Shown here in pieces: positions 7,775-13,563 of a stretch of 14,956 nucleotides of DNA. Every line of letters starts with the position of its first letter. Positions within the stretch are counted from its first letter, which is position 1. The stretch comes from DATAFF01 sp036265615 (GTDB taxonomy: Bacteria; Pseudomonadota; Alphaproteobacteria; Rhizobiales; Aestuariivirgaceae), in contig DATAOT010000170.1 of the NCBI GenBank assembly GCA_036265615.1, positions 1-14,956 of the forward strand, written 5' to 3'. The translations under genes were made by a program, and so were the position numbers. The notes under the pieces are model-generated. The model saw nothing but the letters and a program-made list of their open reading frames with translations. It was not told the origin of the DNA and ran no database searches.

Positions 7775-8338
7775 GTGCGTGGATCGTTGAAATTCGCTCT
7801 CTCGGCGCTCGCCGCAGGCACGGTGGGGCTGGCCAGCGTCACGGCCGCGATCGACGGCTCGATCGGCGGCATTTCCGAGAGCCTTGGGCAGTGGAAGATC
7901 TGGCCGCTGGCTGGCGCGGCGGGGGCGGACCCCTATACCCGGGCGCATTTCACGGCGCAGGACCGGCTGCCACCCAACTCCTTCGAAGTCCAGGAATATG
8001 AAACCGCGGTCGACAGCGACGGGCGCTCGCTCGATTCCTCCTGCACCTACCGGCTCGCCGGGCACATGCCGCCGACACGCTGGTGGAGCGTGTGGGCGAT
8101 GGCCTCGGGACCCAATCCCGACCAGCAGCCGGTCGGCGTCACCTCGAACGACGTCGTCTACGATGCCGAAGGCCAAGTGCTGATCGCCTTCTCGCCCACG
8201 CCGCAGACCGGGCAATGGATCCGCCTCAACGATTACGGCGGCTTCAGCGTGATCATGCGGCTCTACAATCCGGCAGTGAATTTCCGCCGCAATGCCAAGC
8301 AGGAGCCGCTGCCGGTGCTGGCGCGGGTGAGCTGCTGA
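7775..8338 (+). CDS. DUF1214 domain-containing membrane-anchored protein
   Basis: This 187-residue protein has an N-terminal hydrophobic segment (residues 5-25) that anchors or exports it, followed by a DUF1214 region. The recognisable parts are ADPYTRAHFTAQDRLPPNSF, a Tyr/Asp-rich core with DSDGRSLDSSCTYRLAG, RWWSVWAMAS, and the C-terminal GQWIRLNDYGGFSVIMRLYN. These are the usual landmarks of the short rhizobial form of the family. The function is not known. The GTG at 7775 is preferred over the longer open frame. The next gene (DUF1254) begins 16 bases after its stop, so the two are surely co-transcribed. In many bacteria DUF1254 and DUF1214 form one polypeptide, so this pair is the split form and the two proteins may work together in the envelope. 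Confidence 0.8.
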   Translation: MRGSLKFALSALAAGTVGLASVTAAIDGSIGGISESLGQWKIWPLAGAAGADPYTRAHFTAQDRLPPNSFEVQEYETAVDSDGRSLDSSCTYRLAGHMPPTRWWSVWAMASGPNPDQQPVGVTSNDVVYDAEGQVLIAFSPTPQTGQWIRLNDYGGFSVIMRLYNPAVNFRRNAKQEPLPVLARVSC

Positions 8339-8354
8339 TGACGAGGGTCGAGCA

Positions 8355-8897
8355 ATGAGCGGGCGCGTGTTCTGGGTGGCTGCCACCATCCTCCTCGCCA
8401 TCGTTGTCCATCTGACCTATGTGCTCTTTGCACCAGGCGATTCGGTCCAGCGCAAGCTCCAGGCGATGCGCACGCTGGCGGGCGTCAACAGCCTCAAGGT
8501 GCTGAGCGCCAACGACTCGCGGACCTTCCTCGCCGGCGAGGGTCCGGGGCTGGTTCATGCGATCTGCCTCTATGATCTCGGCAAGGGCGAGGTCAAGGCG
8601 GAGGCGCCGATCCCGCACGGCTACTGGTCGCTCAGCATCTACACGTCGCATGGCACCAATGTGTATACGCTCAACGATCGCCAGGCTCAGGTCGATTCGC
8701 TTTCGCTCGTCCTGCGCAAGGCCAACCCGTTGAGGGAAACCGAGAACCCGGTGGGCGTCGATTCGACTCTCGAAAAGATCTTCATCGATCTCACCGAGCC
8801 GACCGGCCTCATCGTGATGCGCGCCGTCCTGCCCGACGAACCGGCGCGGCGCCGAGTCGAGGAAGAGCTTGCCCGGGCCCGCTGCGAGCCGGCATGA
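8355..8897 (+). CDS. DUF1254 domain-containing membrane protein
   Basis: This 180-residue protein starts with one transmembrane helix (residues 5-25, FWVAATILLAIVVHLTYVLF) and continues with a DUF1254-like domain. Landmarks are GPGLVHAICLYDLGKGEV, APIPHGYWSLSIYTSHGTNV and YTLNDRQAQ. A charged helix rich in Arg and Glu ends the protein. GAGGG lies 7 bases before the ATG, a good ribosome binding site. It directly follows the DUF1214 gene, as often in rhizobia. No enzymatic motif is visible and the role of the family is unknown; the shared N-terminal anchor of the pair suggests that both act at the outer face of the inner membrane. Confidence 0.8.
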   Translation: MSGRVFWVAATILLAIVVHLTYVLFAPGDSVQRKLQAMRTLAGVNSLKVLSANDSRTFLAGEGPGLVHAICLYDLGKGEVKAEAPIPHGYWSLSIYTSHGTNVYTLNDRQAQVDSLSLVLRKANPLRETENPVGVDSTLEKIFIDLTEPTGLIVMRAVLPDEPARRRVEEELARARCEPA

Positions 8898-8898
8898 A

Positions 8899-8985
8899 AT
8901 AGTGAGCCGTTGAGGTCGTGAGTGGTGAGTCGTGGTTGGTCGGCGCTCGGCCCTACCGCTCACTGTTCCCTACTCACTACTGACC
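8899..8985. repeat. TGAGTAG-like intergenic repeat with inverted halves
   Basis: The left half (8900-8934) has repeated TAGTGAG, GTGAGTGG and TGAGTC units. The right half (8953-8985) has the reverse-complement kind, CTACCGCTCAC and CTACTCACTACTGAC. GTGAGTGGTGAG (8919-8930) can fold on CTACCGCTCAC with one bulge and one wobble pair, giving a hairpin downstream of the DUF1254 gene. The stop codon of the minus-strand small gene lies within the right half. Confidence 0.5.
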
Positions 8986-9149
8986 CTTTTCCCCTTCTCC
9001 GGCTCGACCACCATCGGCAGCCGCTCGGCCAGGTTGAATTCGCCCCGCTCGATTCTGACACCTGTGAACAACAGGATCTTTGCCGGCCCCTCGACCGAGG
9101 TCACGCGATGCCGGCGCTCACGCTCAGTCAAATGACAAAGCTCGCCCAT
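8970..9149 (-). CDS. Small conserved-looking hypothetical protein, 59 residues
   Basis: A 59-residue frame starts at an ATG (9149) with GGGGAG 9 bases upstream, a strong ribosome binding site. The translation is polar and orderly: MGELCHLTERERRHRVT, then EGPAKILLFTGVRIER, then FNLAERLPMVVEPEKGKR. The ILLFTGVRIER segment has the look of a short conserved strand, and I think similar small proteins exist in rhizobia, but I cannot confirm this. A longer version would begin at a TTG at 9170. The last residues (RVSSE) and the stop are encoded by the TGAGTAG-like repeat. It lies downstream of DUF1491 on the same strand, 94 bases away. Function unknown. Confidence 0.55.
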   Translation of the reverse strand: MGELCHLTERERRHRVTSVEGPAKILLFTGVRIERGEFNLAERLPMVVEPEKGKRVSSE

Positions 9150-9190
9150 GGTCCAATGCTCCCCGCCCAATCGATTCCCCGCGATTGGCC

Positions 9191-9230
9191 ATCAACGATT
9201 GATGCACCTTATGGTTAACAAAATCTAACC
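9191..9230. promoter_or_regulatory. AT-rich segment with two small palindromes
   Basis: ATCAA-CGA-TTGAT lies at 9191-9203 and GGTTA-N8-TAACC at 9213-9230, in a locally AT-rich stretch between DUF1491 and the small 59-residue gene. Either could be an operator for the small gene. There is no T-run, so a terminator is less likely. Confidence 0.3.
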
Positions 9231-9243
9231 AACAATTCACTTA

Positions 9244-9588
9244 TCAATGAGAGAAATCGGCGTCGAGAAGCCCCGACCCCGCCGGATCGTCGATATCGAC
9301 CACCCAGAGATCGGGGTCGAATCGCAATTCGCGGGCGATCATGGCGTCGACAACACTGGCTTCGTCCAGGGTTGCGGCGAGCTTGAGACGGAATCGCCGG
9401 CGGCCCGACTCGTCGAAGGCCGGGCCGGGGGCCGGACCGAACAGGCGGATGCTGCCATCGCGCAGAATGACCCGGACCAGCACGCTCCCGGCCTCCTCGG
9501 CGCCGCGCCGGGCGATCACACCCGTCAGGCCCTGGCCGAAGCACCGCCGGAGATGAGCTGCGACCCAGATTGCCGTCTTCACCGCCAT
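9244..9588 (-). CDS. DUF1491 family protein
   Basis: This 114-residue soluble protein matches the alphaproteobacterial DUF1491 family in length and layout. It starts VKTAIWVAAHLRRC, continues with GVIARRGAEEAGSVLVRV and the RLFGPAP turn, and closes with the family-typical IARELRFDPDLWVVDIDD. The function is unknown. It lies 35 bases after the stop of the peptidoglycan-binding protein gene on the same strand, so the two probably form an operon. The ATG at 9588 has no strong ribosome binding site. A small hairpin occupies the gap to its upstream neighbour. Confidence 0.85.
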   Translation of the reverse strand: MAVKTAIWVAAHLRRCFGQGLTGVIARRGAEEAGSVLVRVILRDGSIRLFGPAPGPAFDESGRRRFRLKLAATLDEASVVDAMIARELRFDPDLWVVDIDDPAGSGLLDADFSH

Positions 9589-9595
9589 GGCTCAG

Positions 9596-9614
9596 AGCAT
9601 GACCAGATCATGCT
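9596..9614. repeat. AGCATGA/TCATGCT hairpin between co-directional genes
   Basis: A perfect 7-base inverted repeat with a 5-base loop fills most of the 35-base gap between the peptidoglycan-binding protein gene and DUF1491. Its arms resemble the ends of the abundant rhizobial intergenic palindrome that begins GAGCATGATC and ends GATCATGCTC, but the long centre of that element is missing. Confidence 0.45.
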
Positions 9615-9623
9615 TCTCGTCAA

Positions 9624-10289
9624 TCAGGGCTTGAGGAAGCTCGTCTGTCCCGAAGTCTTGGCGAGTTCGCTCAGGAGCTCGGGCGTGATCTCGCCGCTGA
9701 CCGGCAGCCGCCGGTCGCCCTCGAATTCCATGATGGCCTGGCGCGTCGTCTCTCCGAGGGTGCCATCGATCGGACCCGGCAGATAGCCGAGCTCGGACAG
9801 GCCGGTCTGGACCCGCCTGATGGTCGCCTCGTCAGGGCCGATCGAGGCGGTGGTTTCGGCGCGCGCAACCTGCTTCAGCGTCTTGGTGTAGCGCAGATGG
9901 TCGAGCAGGTCCTGGACCGTGGCGCGCTGCGGCAGCCCGTGGGTCCGACGATAGGAATCAAGCGCGGCGCGGGTCACTGGCGAAAGTCGCCCGTCGATCG
10001 GCCCGTCATAGAGCTTGAGCGCCGCCAGTTCCCGCTGCACGTCGATCAGCGCCGATTTCGCACCGGGCCGCTCGGTCTTGACAGCCACCGACACGCGTGG
10101 TCCGGCACGGCCCTTCGGCAATGCCAGCTCGATGGTGTCGGAATTGGCCAGCCGCCGTCCGGAGGCTTGCGCGAACATCGCGTTCCAACCGATGGCCGCT
10201 GTTAGACCAAGCGACAGGATCAGACCCAGCGCTGGCAAAATGCGCAGCGACGGACGGCCCAGGTCATCGTCCTCGTCAAAAGCCTTCAT
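9624..10289 (-). CDS. Membrane-anchored protein with two peptidoglycan-binding domains
   Basis: From the ATG at 10289 the protein has 221 residues. An acidic cytoplasmic start (MKAFDEDDD) is followed by one transmembrane helix at residues 16-40. Two PG_binding_1 repeats lie outside. The first spans about 80-120 (DVQRELAALKLYDGPIDGRL, then RAALDSYRRTHGLP). The second spans about 155-210 (RRVQTGLSELGYLPGPIDGT, then RQAIMEFEGDRRLPVSGEIT). Each has the GxYxGPIDG turn and the A-hydrophobic-x-x-(F/Y) helix of the fold. It probably tethers the inner membrane to the cell wall; no catalytic domain follows. The open frame continues upstream to 10553, but those 88 residues are low-complexity and overlap the divergent promoter region, so 10289 is preferred. 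It leads the run with DUF1491 and diverges from DUF5330. Confidence 0.85.
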   Translation of the reverse strand: MKAFDEDDDLGRPSLRILPALGLILSLGLTAAIGWNAMFAQASGRRLANSDTIELALPKGRAGPRVSVAVKTERPGAKSALIDVQRELAALKLYDGPIDGRLSPVTRAALDSYRRTHGLPQRATVQDLLDHLRYTKTLKQVARAETTASIGPDEATIRRVQTGLSELGYLPGPIDGTLGETTRQAIMEFEGDRRLPVSGEITPELLSELAKTSGQTSFLKP

Positions 10290-10551
10290 ACGCCCCAAAC
10301 GGCCCACCGACTTCCACCCGCTCGAGCCTAGCCGAGTTGCAGTTAAGAAGCGGTTGAGGGACGACGTCGTGCCTCGCCAGCGCCGCGCCCGGGCGCCGTC
10401 ATTGCGGTCTCGAGGGAGGCGGCGCAACATTCGCTCACCACTCGCTAACCCTAACCAAACTCTTCTCGCGCCTGGCAAATTCCCATTGCGGACTTGAGGC
10501 AAAATCAAGGTTTCCGTCGTAGGCTCGAGGCTGGATGGAAGGGCCATCGAC
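10290..10551. promoter_or_regulatory. Divergent promoter region, with a CtrA-like site
   Basis: These 262 bases separate the divergent peptidoglycan-binding protein and DUF5330 genes. TTAA-N7-TTGA at 10343-10357 is one mismatch from the CtrA consensus TTAA-N7-TTAA, and TAACCCTAACC occurs near 10446-10456. GGAAGGG stands 8 bases before the DUF5330 ATG. No -35/-10 pair stands out on either strand. Confidence 0.35.
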
Positions 10552-11001
10552 ATGAAGATCTTGAGAGCCGCGATCTATCTTGGGGTGCTCGCATTCCTGC
10601 TGCCGTCGCCGCCGGCGGAGGATTCGAGCCAGAAGCCGGCTGCGCTCGGCGCTGCGCGCCTTGTAGGGGTGCCGTCGGCGAATGGCGGCGATCTTTTCGC
10701 CGCTGCGGTCGGCGCCGTTGACGATGTCTCAGGCTTCTGCACCCGCCAGCCGATGGTCTGCGATACCGCTCATACGGTCCTGCTCAAGCTCGAAGCCAGG
10801 GCGAAATACAGCCTGCGCCTCCTCTATCAATGGGCCGAGAGCCCGGAGCAGCGCCCGGCGTCCAGCACCGAGGCGACGATTGGCGACCCGATCACCACCA
10901 GCACCGTCGCTGTCGGCCGGGAGAGCCAGGCGGGCGATGGGCTGCTTCCTGCAGATCGTCTGCCGAAATGGCGGGCACCGAAGCGATCCCGAGCCGGCTG
11001 A
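10552..11001 (+). CDS. DUF5330 domain-containing small secreted or anchored protein
   Basis: This 149-residue protein begins with a basic and hydrophobic segment (MKILRAAIYLGVLAFLLPS) that is a signal peptide or anchor. The central part matches the rhizobial DUF5330 family: an Ala/Val-rich helix, then DVSGFCTRQPMVCDTA with two cysteines (63 and 70) likely to form a disulfide, then a basic helix leading to LRLLYQWAE. The C-terminal third is polar and looks disordered. The function of the family is unknown. A GGAAGGG ribosome binding site lies 8 bases before the ATG. SufE follows on the same strand within 40 bases. Confidence 0.78.
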   Translation: MKILRAAIYLGVLAFLLPSPPAEDSSQKPAALGAARLVGVPSANGGDLFAAAVGAVDDVSGFCTRQPMVCDTAHTVLLKLEARAKYSLRLLYQWAESPEQRPASSTEATIGDPITTSTVAVGRESQAGDGLLPADRLPKWRAPKRSRAG

Positions 11002-11040
11002 CCCTGACGCTTGCCTGAGGCGCCCAACGTCTCTATCTCA

Positions 11041-11502
11041 ATGGCCATGGACGCCATCACTGCCGCCCGCCCGGCGGGGCTGCCCGCCTTCGACGCGATT
11101 GCCGAGGATTTTGCCTTTCTCGATGACTGGGAGGACCGTTACCGATTCCTCATCGAGCTCGGGCGCGCTCTGGGCGACTTTCCGGAGAGCGAGCGCACGG
11201 CCGAAAACAAGGTCCAGGGCTGCGCCAGCCAGGTGTGGATCACCACCCGCCGCGGCCGCGACAGCCAAGGCGAGCCGGTGATGAGCTTTCGCGGCGACAG
11301 CGATGCGCTGATCGTACGCGGCCTCATCGCGCTGCTGGTCGCGCTGCTGTCCGGCCGGCCCGCCCGCGAGATCGCCAAAACCGACGCGCTCGGCGCCTTG
11401 CGCCCCCTCGGGCTCGAAGAGCATCTGACGCCGCAGCGCTCCAACGGTCTAGCCGCCATGGTGAAGCGGCTGAAGGCCGAAGCCGTCAAGGCTGCCATGT
11501 GA
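11041..11502 (+). CDS. sufE: SufE family sulfur acceptor for iron-sulfur cluster assembly
   Basis: SufE takes persulfide sulfur from the SufS cysteine desulfurase and stimulates it, feeding Fe-S cluster assembly in the cytosol. The protein has 153 residues from the ATG at 11041, close to the family's usual 140. Signature parts are FAFLDDWEDRYRFLIELG, ENKVQGCASQVW with the active Cys61, and the C-terminal LTPQRSNGL. A TTG at 11011 and a second ATG at 11047 are possible starts; no clear ribosome binding site decides. It follows DUF5330. Its last 54 bases overlap the end of the convergent DUF6456 gene. No other suf genes are in the window, so it is an unlinked copy. Confidence 0.92.
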   Translation: MAMDAITAARPAGLPAFDAIAEDFAFLDDWEDRYRFLIELGRALGDFPESERTAENKVQGCASQVWITTRRGRDSQGEPVMSFRGDSDALIVRGLIALLVALLSGRPAREIAKTDALGALRPLGLEEHLTPQRSNGLAAMVKRLKAEAVKAAM

Positions 11503-12198
11503 CGGCTCGGCTGGCCGCCGCAGCCCGTAGTGCAGGGCAAGCCGGCTGAGCGCCAGCCGCAGCACGACCTTGCCCGACCGCGACGGCCAGCCGAGCCGGC
11601 GCTCGGCCGCTTCGAGCCCGCGCTCGAGACAGCACACTTCCAGCAGTATGGTGGAAAGCCCCTCCCCGGCCGCCTTGAGCGCCCGCTCGACACGGGACCG
11701 CGCCGCGAGCACCCGCTCGCCGGCCGCGAGTCCGTCGGGAGGCAGGCCGCAGCGGCGGGCGCCGGTCGTCGCCGCCGCAGCCTCGACTCCCCAGAGCGCG
11801 GTCACCCGCGGCGACAGCCTGGCCAGCTCGAAGTCACGCCTCAATCTTTCGCCGGCGGCGAATTCGACCTGCGAGATCAGCGGTCGGCCGTCGGCATCGC
11901 GCCGCTGGGCCAGCCACAAAAGCGGCGACTCCGACTGCTGCTGCCGCCGCGGCACAATCGGGGCGCTGCTGATCAGCCGGCCGTCCTCGAGCGCCACGAC
12001 AAGCCTGCGGCGCTGCATCTCGACCACCAGCGACGCTGCAAGCCCGGACATGCCGCGGACCCGCTTGCCCTTCGCCGTGACCACGACGAAGTCATCGCCG
12101 CGGCGGACCAGCGCGCGCTTGCCGGCGCCCAGCAGCCGCGTGACCCGCTTGATCGCACTGTCCAGCCCGGGCGTCATGTTCGCTTTTTGTTCCAGCAT
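11449..12198 (-). CDS. DUF6456 domain-containing protein
   Basis: From the ATG at 12198 this is a 250-residue protein. The N-terminal part (RLLGAGKRALVRRGDDFVVV) contains a short basic domain. The C-terminal 130 residues match DUF6456, with PLLWLAQRRDADGRPLIS, QVEFAAGERLRRDFELA, then RSRVERALKAAGEGL and the closing LGWPSRSGKVVLRLALSRLA. The family is found mainly in Rhizobiales and has a helix-turn-helix-like look, so regulation or DNA binding is possible but not shown. GAGG lies 9 bases upstream of the chosen start; an ATG at 12177 is a shorter alternative, and the frame extends to 12258. Its stop is inside sufE. Confidence 0.8.
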   Translation of the reverse strand: MLEQKANMTPGLDSAIKRVTRLLGAGKRALVRRGDDFVVVTAKGKRVRGMSGLAASLVVEMQRRRLVVALEDGRLISSAPIVPRRQQQSESPLLWLAQRRDADGRPLISQVEFAAGERLRRDFELARLSPRVTALWGVEAAAATTGARRCGLPPDGLAAGERVLAARSRVERALKAAGEGLSTILLEVCCLERGLEAAERRLGWPSRSGKVVLRLALSRLALHYGLRRPAEPSHGSLDGFGLQPLHHGG

Positions 12199-12288
12199 CG
12201 CCAAAAACCTCGCCAGCAATGAAAAGGGCGAGCTTTGTCGTGCAAAACGCGGGGTCAAGTCAATTTAAAAGGGCGTATACACAGCAAC

Positions 12289-12792
12289 TCAACGGGAGGT
12301 CGCATTGATCGGCCAGGAAACGTCGGTTGCCGGCACACAGACATCGTAGCAAAGGATCATCGCGGCCGGCCTGCCATGACGCGACAAGGGCAGCTTCAAC
12401 CAGAATTGCACCAGATGTTCCTTGGAAACGCGCGGTCCCCGCACCACCCCTTGCGCCGGTCGGCCGGAGGTTGCGACGCGTTCGTAGGAAGCCGACCAAT
12501 ATTCCCCGGTGCGGCCGAAATCGATCTCGTCAAGATAAAGGCCGGTGATCTCTCGGTCGTAAATCTCGCGCAATCGAGTTCCCGCAAGCCGCACCTTGAG
12601 CTTGCCGGTTCCGACCTCGCATTCGATCAGGCTGACCTGAGGCAGGAGTCGCGGGAAGTGTGCCGGACTGATGTCGGCCCTATCGGGCATGCGGCGGCCC
12701 GCGGCCTTCTCCGACCAGTAATCGAAGAGCTGCCGCTGCTCGGGGATGACGAGCTGCGCCCGGAACGCCCCTTGCGACACATCGCGCGCCAT
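12289..12792 (-). CDS. PAS domain (PAS_5 family) protein
   Basis: This 167-residue protein is a stand-alone PAS_5 domain of the kind common in alphaproteobacteria. The start (QRQLFDYWSEKAAGRRMPDR) and ISPAHFPRLLPQVSLIECE are diagnostic. KVRLAGTRLREIYDREITGL and EYWSASYERVATSGRPAQG follow, and a beta-rich end closes the fold. No output domain or membrane segment is attached, so it may sense a ligand and act through a partner. GGGAGG lies about 9 bases before the ATG, and a possible promoter lies 50-75 bases upstream. It is on the same strand as MucR, but a hairpin terminator separates the two. Confidence 0.85.
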   Translation of the reverse strand: MARDVSQGAFRAQLVIPEQRQLFDYWSEKAAGRRMPDRADISPAHFPRLLPQVSLIECEVGTGKLKVRLAGTRLREIYDREITGLYLDEIDFGRTGEYWSASYERVATSGRPAQGVVRGPRVSKEHLVQFWLKLPLSRHGRPAAMILCYDVCVPATDVSWPINATSR

Positions 12793-12840
12793 GGGGGCCG
12801 CCCTCCCTTTCGCGAATCAGTCAAATCGACAATCCTCCGA

Positions 12841-12869
12841 TTTATGAATCGCTGCCGGCGCAACCGCAA
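12841..12869 (-). promoter_or_regulatory. Possible promoter of the PAS_5 gene
   Basis: On the minus strand TTGCGG (12864-12869) and CATAAA (12841-12846) are separated by 17 bases, 49 bases before the PAS_5 start codon. Both hexamers differ from the sigma-70 consensus at several positions, so this is a fair guess only. Confidence 0.35.
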
Positions 12870-12886
12870 GGTCATGTGCGACACAA

Positions 12887-12924
12887 AGCGCCTGAAATCG
12901 CGAGGCAAGGGCGCTTCAGGCGCT
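12887..12924 (-). terminator. Hairpin terminator at the mucR stop codon
   Basis: AGCGCCTGAA (12887-12896) and TTCAGGCGCT (12915-12924) are perfect 10-base inverted arms around an 18-base loop. On the minus strand the hairpin starts at the last base of the mucR stop codon and is followed by TTTGTGT. The stem is GC-rich at its base and the T-run is short, so it would be a modest intrinsic terminator. Confidence 0.6.
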
Positions 12925-13331
12925 CACTTCCGGCGCGAACGCTGGCCAAGCCCCATTTGGCGGGCGAGCTTCGAACGGGCGACCGCATAATTCGGCGCCA
13001 CCATCGGATAATCCGCCGGCAGCCCCCATTTCTCGCGATAACGCTCGGGAGTCAGATCGTAATGGGTGCGCAGATGCCGCTTCAGCGACTTGAACTTCTT
13101 TCCATCCTCGAGGCAGATGATGTAGTCCTGCGTCACCGACTTCTTGATCGGCACGGCGGGGCGTGCCTCCTCGATGACGGGCTCGCCGCCGGGGGGCGAC
13201 ACGGCCCCAGTCAAAGCCCTGATGACATCGTTGATCAGGCTGGGCAGCTCGGTGGCGGGAACGGAATTGTTTCCGACATAGGCGGCAACAATGTCGGCGG
13301 CGAATTCCACCAATTCAGATTTGCTTTCCAT
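12924..13331 (-). CDS. mucR: MucR/Ros family transcriptional regulator
   Basis: This 135-residue DNA-binding protein is of the MucR/Ros family. In rhizobia and Brucella such proteins repress exopolysaccharide, motility and virulence genes by binding AT-rich DNA. Residues 1-45 form the N-terminal multimerisation region (ELVEFAADIVAAYVGNNSVP). The zinc-finger-like core is CLEDGKKFKSLKRHLRTHYD, with Cys73, Asp76, His86 and His90, that is C-x2-D-x9-H-x3-H; the Asp at the second ligand position is seen in several MucR proteins. LTPERYREKWGLPADYPMVA follows, then a basic tail ending RSRRK. The ATG at 13331 has GGGGGGA 7 bases upstream; a TTG at 13355 is less likely. Confidence 0.94.
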   Translation of the reverse strand: MESKSELVEFAADIVAAYVGNNSVPATELPSLINDVIRALTGAVSPPGGEPVIEEARPAVPIKKSVTQDYIICLEDGKKFKSLKRHLRTHYDLTPERYREKWGLPADYPMVAPNYAVARSKLARQMGLGQRSRRK

Positions 13332-13338
13332 TTGCTGG

Positions 13339-13345
13339 TCCCCCC
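13339..13345 (-). promoter_or_regulatory. Ribosome binding site of mucR
   Basis: GGGGGGA on the minus strand stands 7 bases before the ATG at 13331 and favours it over the TTG at 13355, which would swallow the site. Confidence 0.55.
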
Positions 13346-13362
13346 GGGTTTGCAATGGCGCC

Positions 13363-13392
13363 CGTATATGGCGAGGACGTCAAACTGTGCAA
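13363..13392 (-). promoter_or_regulatory. Possible mucR promoter
   Basis: On the minus strand TTGCAC (13387-13392) and TATACG (13363-13368) are 18 bases apart, about 32 bases before the mucR start. The stretch has TA steps and a GAATTC, as might suit MucR autoregulation, but the match to consensus is weak. Confidence 0.3.
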
Positions 13393-13424
13393 GAGAATTC
13401 TTCAGCCTATTGCGATTAGAACGC

Positions 13425-13563
13425 TCAAACGCCGAATCGCCAGCCCCAATAAGTCAATAATACTTTGGCTTTATTATATGATAAGGAATCGAAAAGTTCC
13501 TGCAGCTCGGCGGAATCCCGCCCTTGCGACAATTGCGGCCCCAGGATTTTGAGGGTTTCAGGC
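13425..13563 (-). pseudogene. Out-of-frame C-terminal end of the DUF2336 gene
   Basis: In the frame shifted relative to the annotated DUF2336 frame, this segment reads ETLKILGPQLSQ, then AELQELFDSLSYNKAKVLLT, then YWGWRFGV and a TGA at 13425. This looks like a family-typical C-terminus, whereas the in-frame version (KPSKSWGRNCRKGGIPPS to PKYY) does not. One base appears to be missing in the window near 13560. Confidence 0.7.

Noticed and set aside
9134..9147. 14 bases shared with the opposite strand near 12227-12240
   Set aside because: A single 14-base match in a 15 kb window is close to chance expectation, and the two contexts differ.
11530..12222. Plus-strand frames opposite the DUF6456 gene
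   Set aside because: They are Arg/Pro/Gln-rich antisense shadows; the minus strand carries the recognised family.
12235..12990. 251-residue plus frame opposite PAS_5
   Set aside because: It is antisense to a diagnostic PAS_5 protein and runs across the mucR terminator hairpin.
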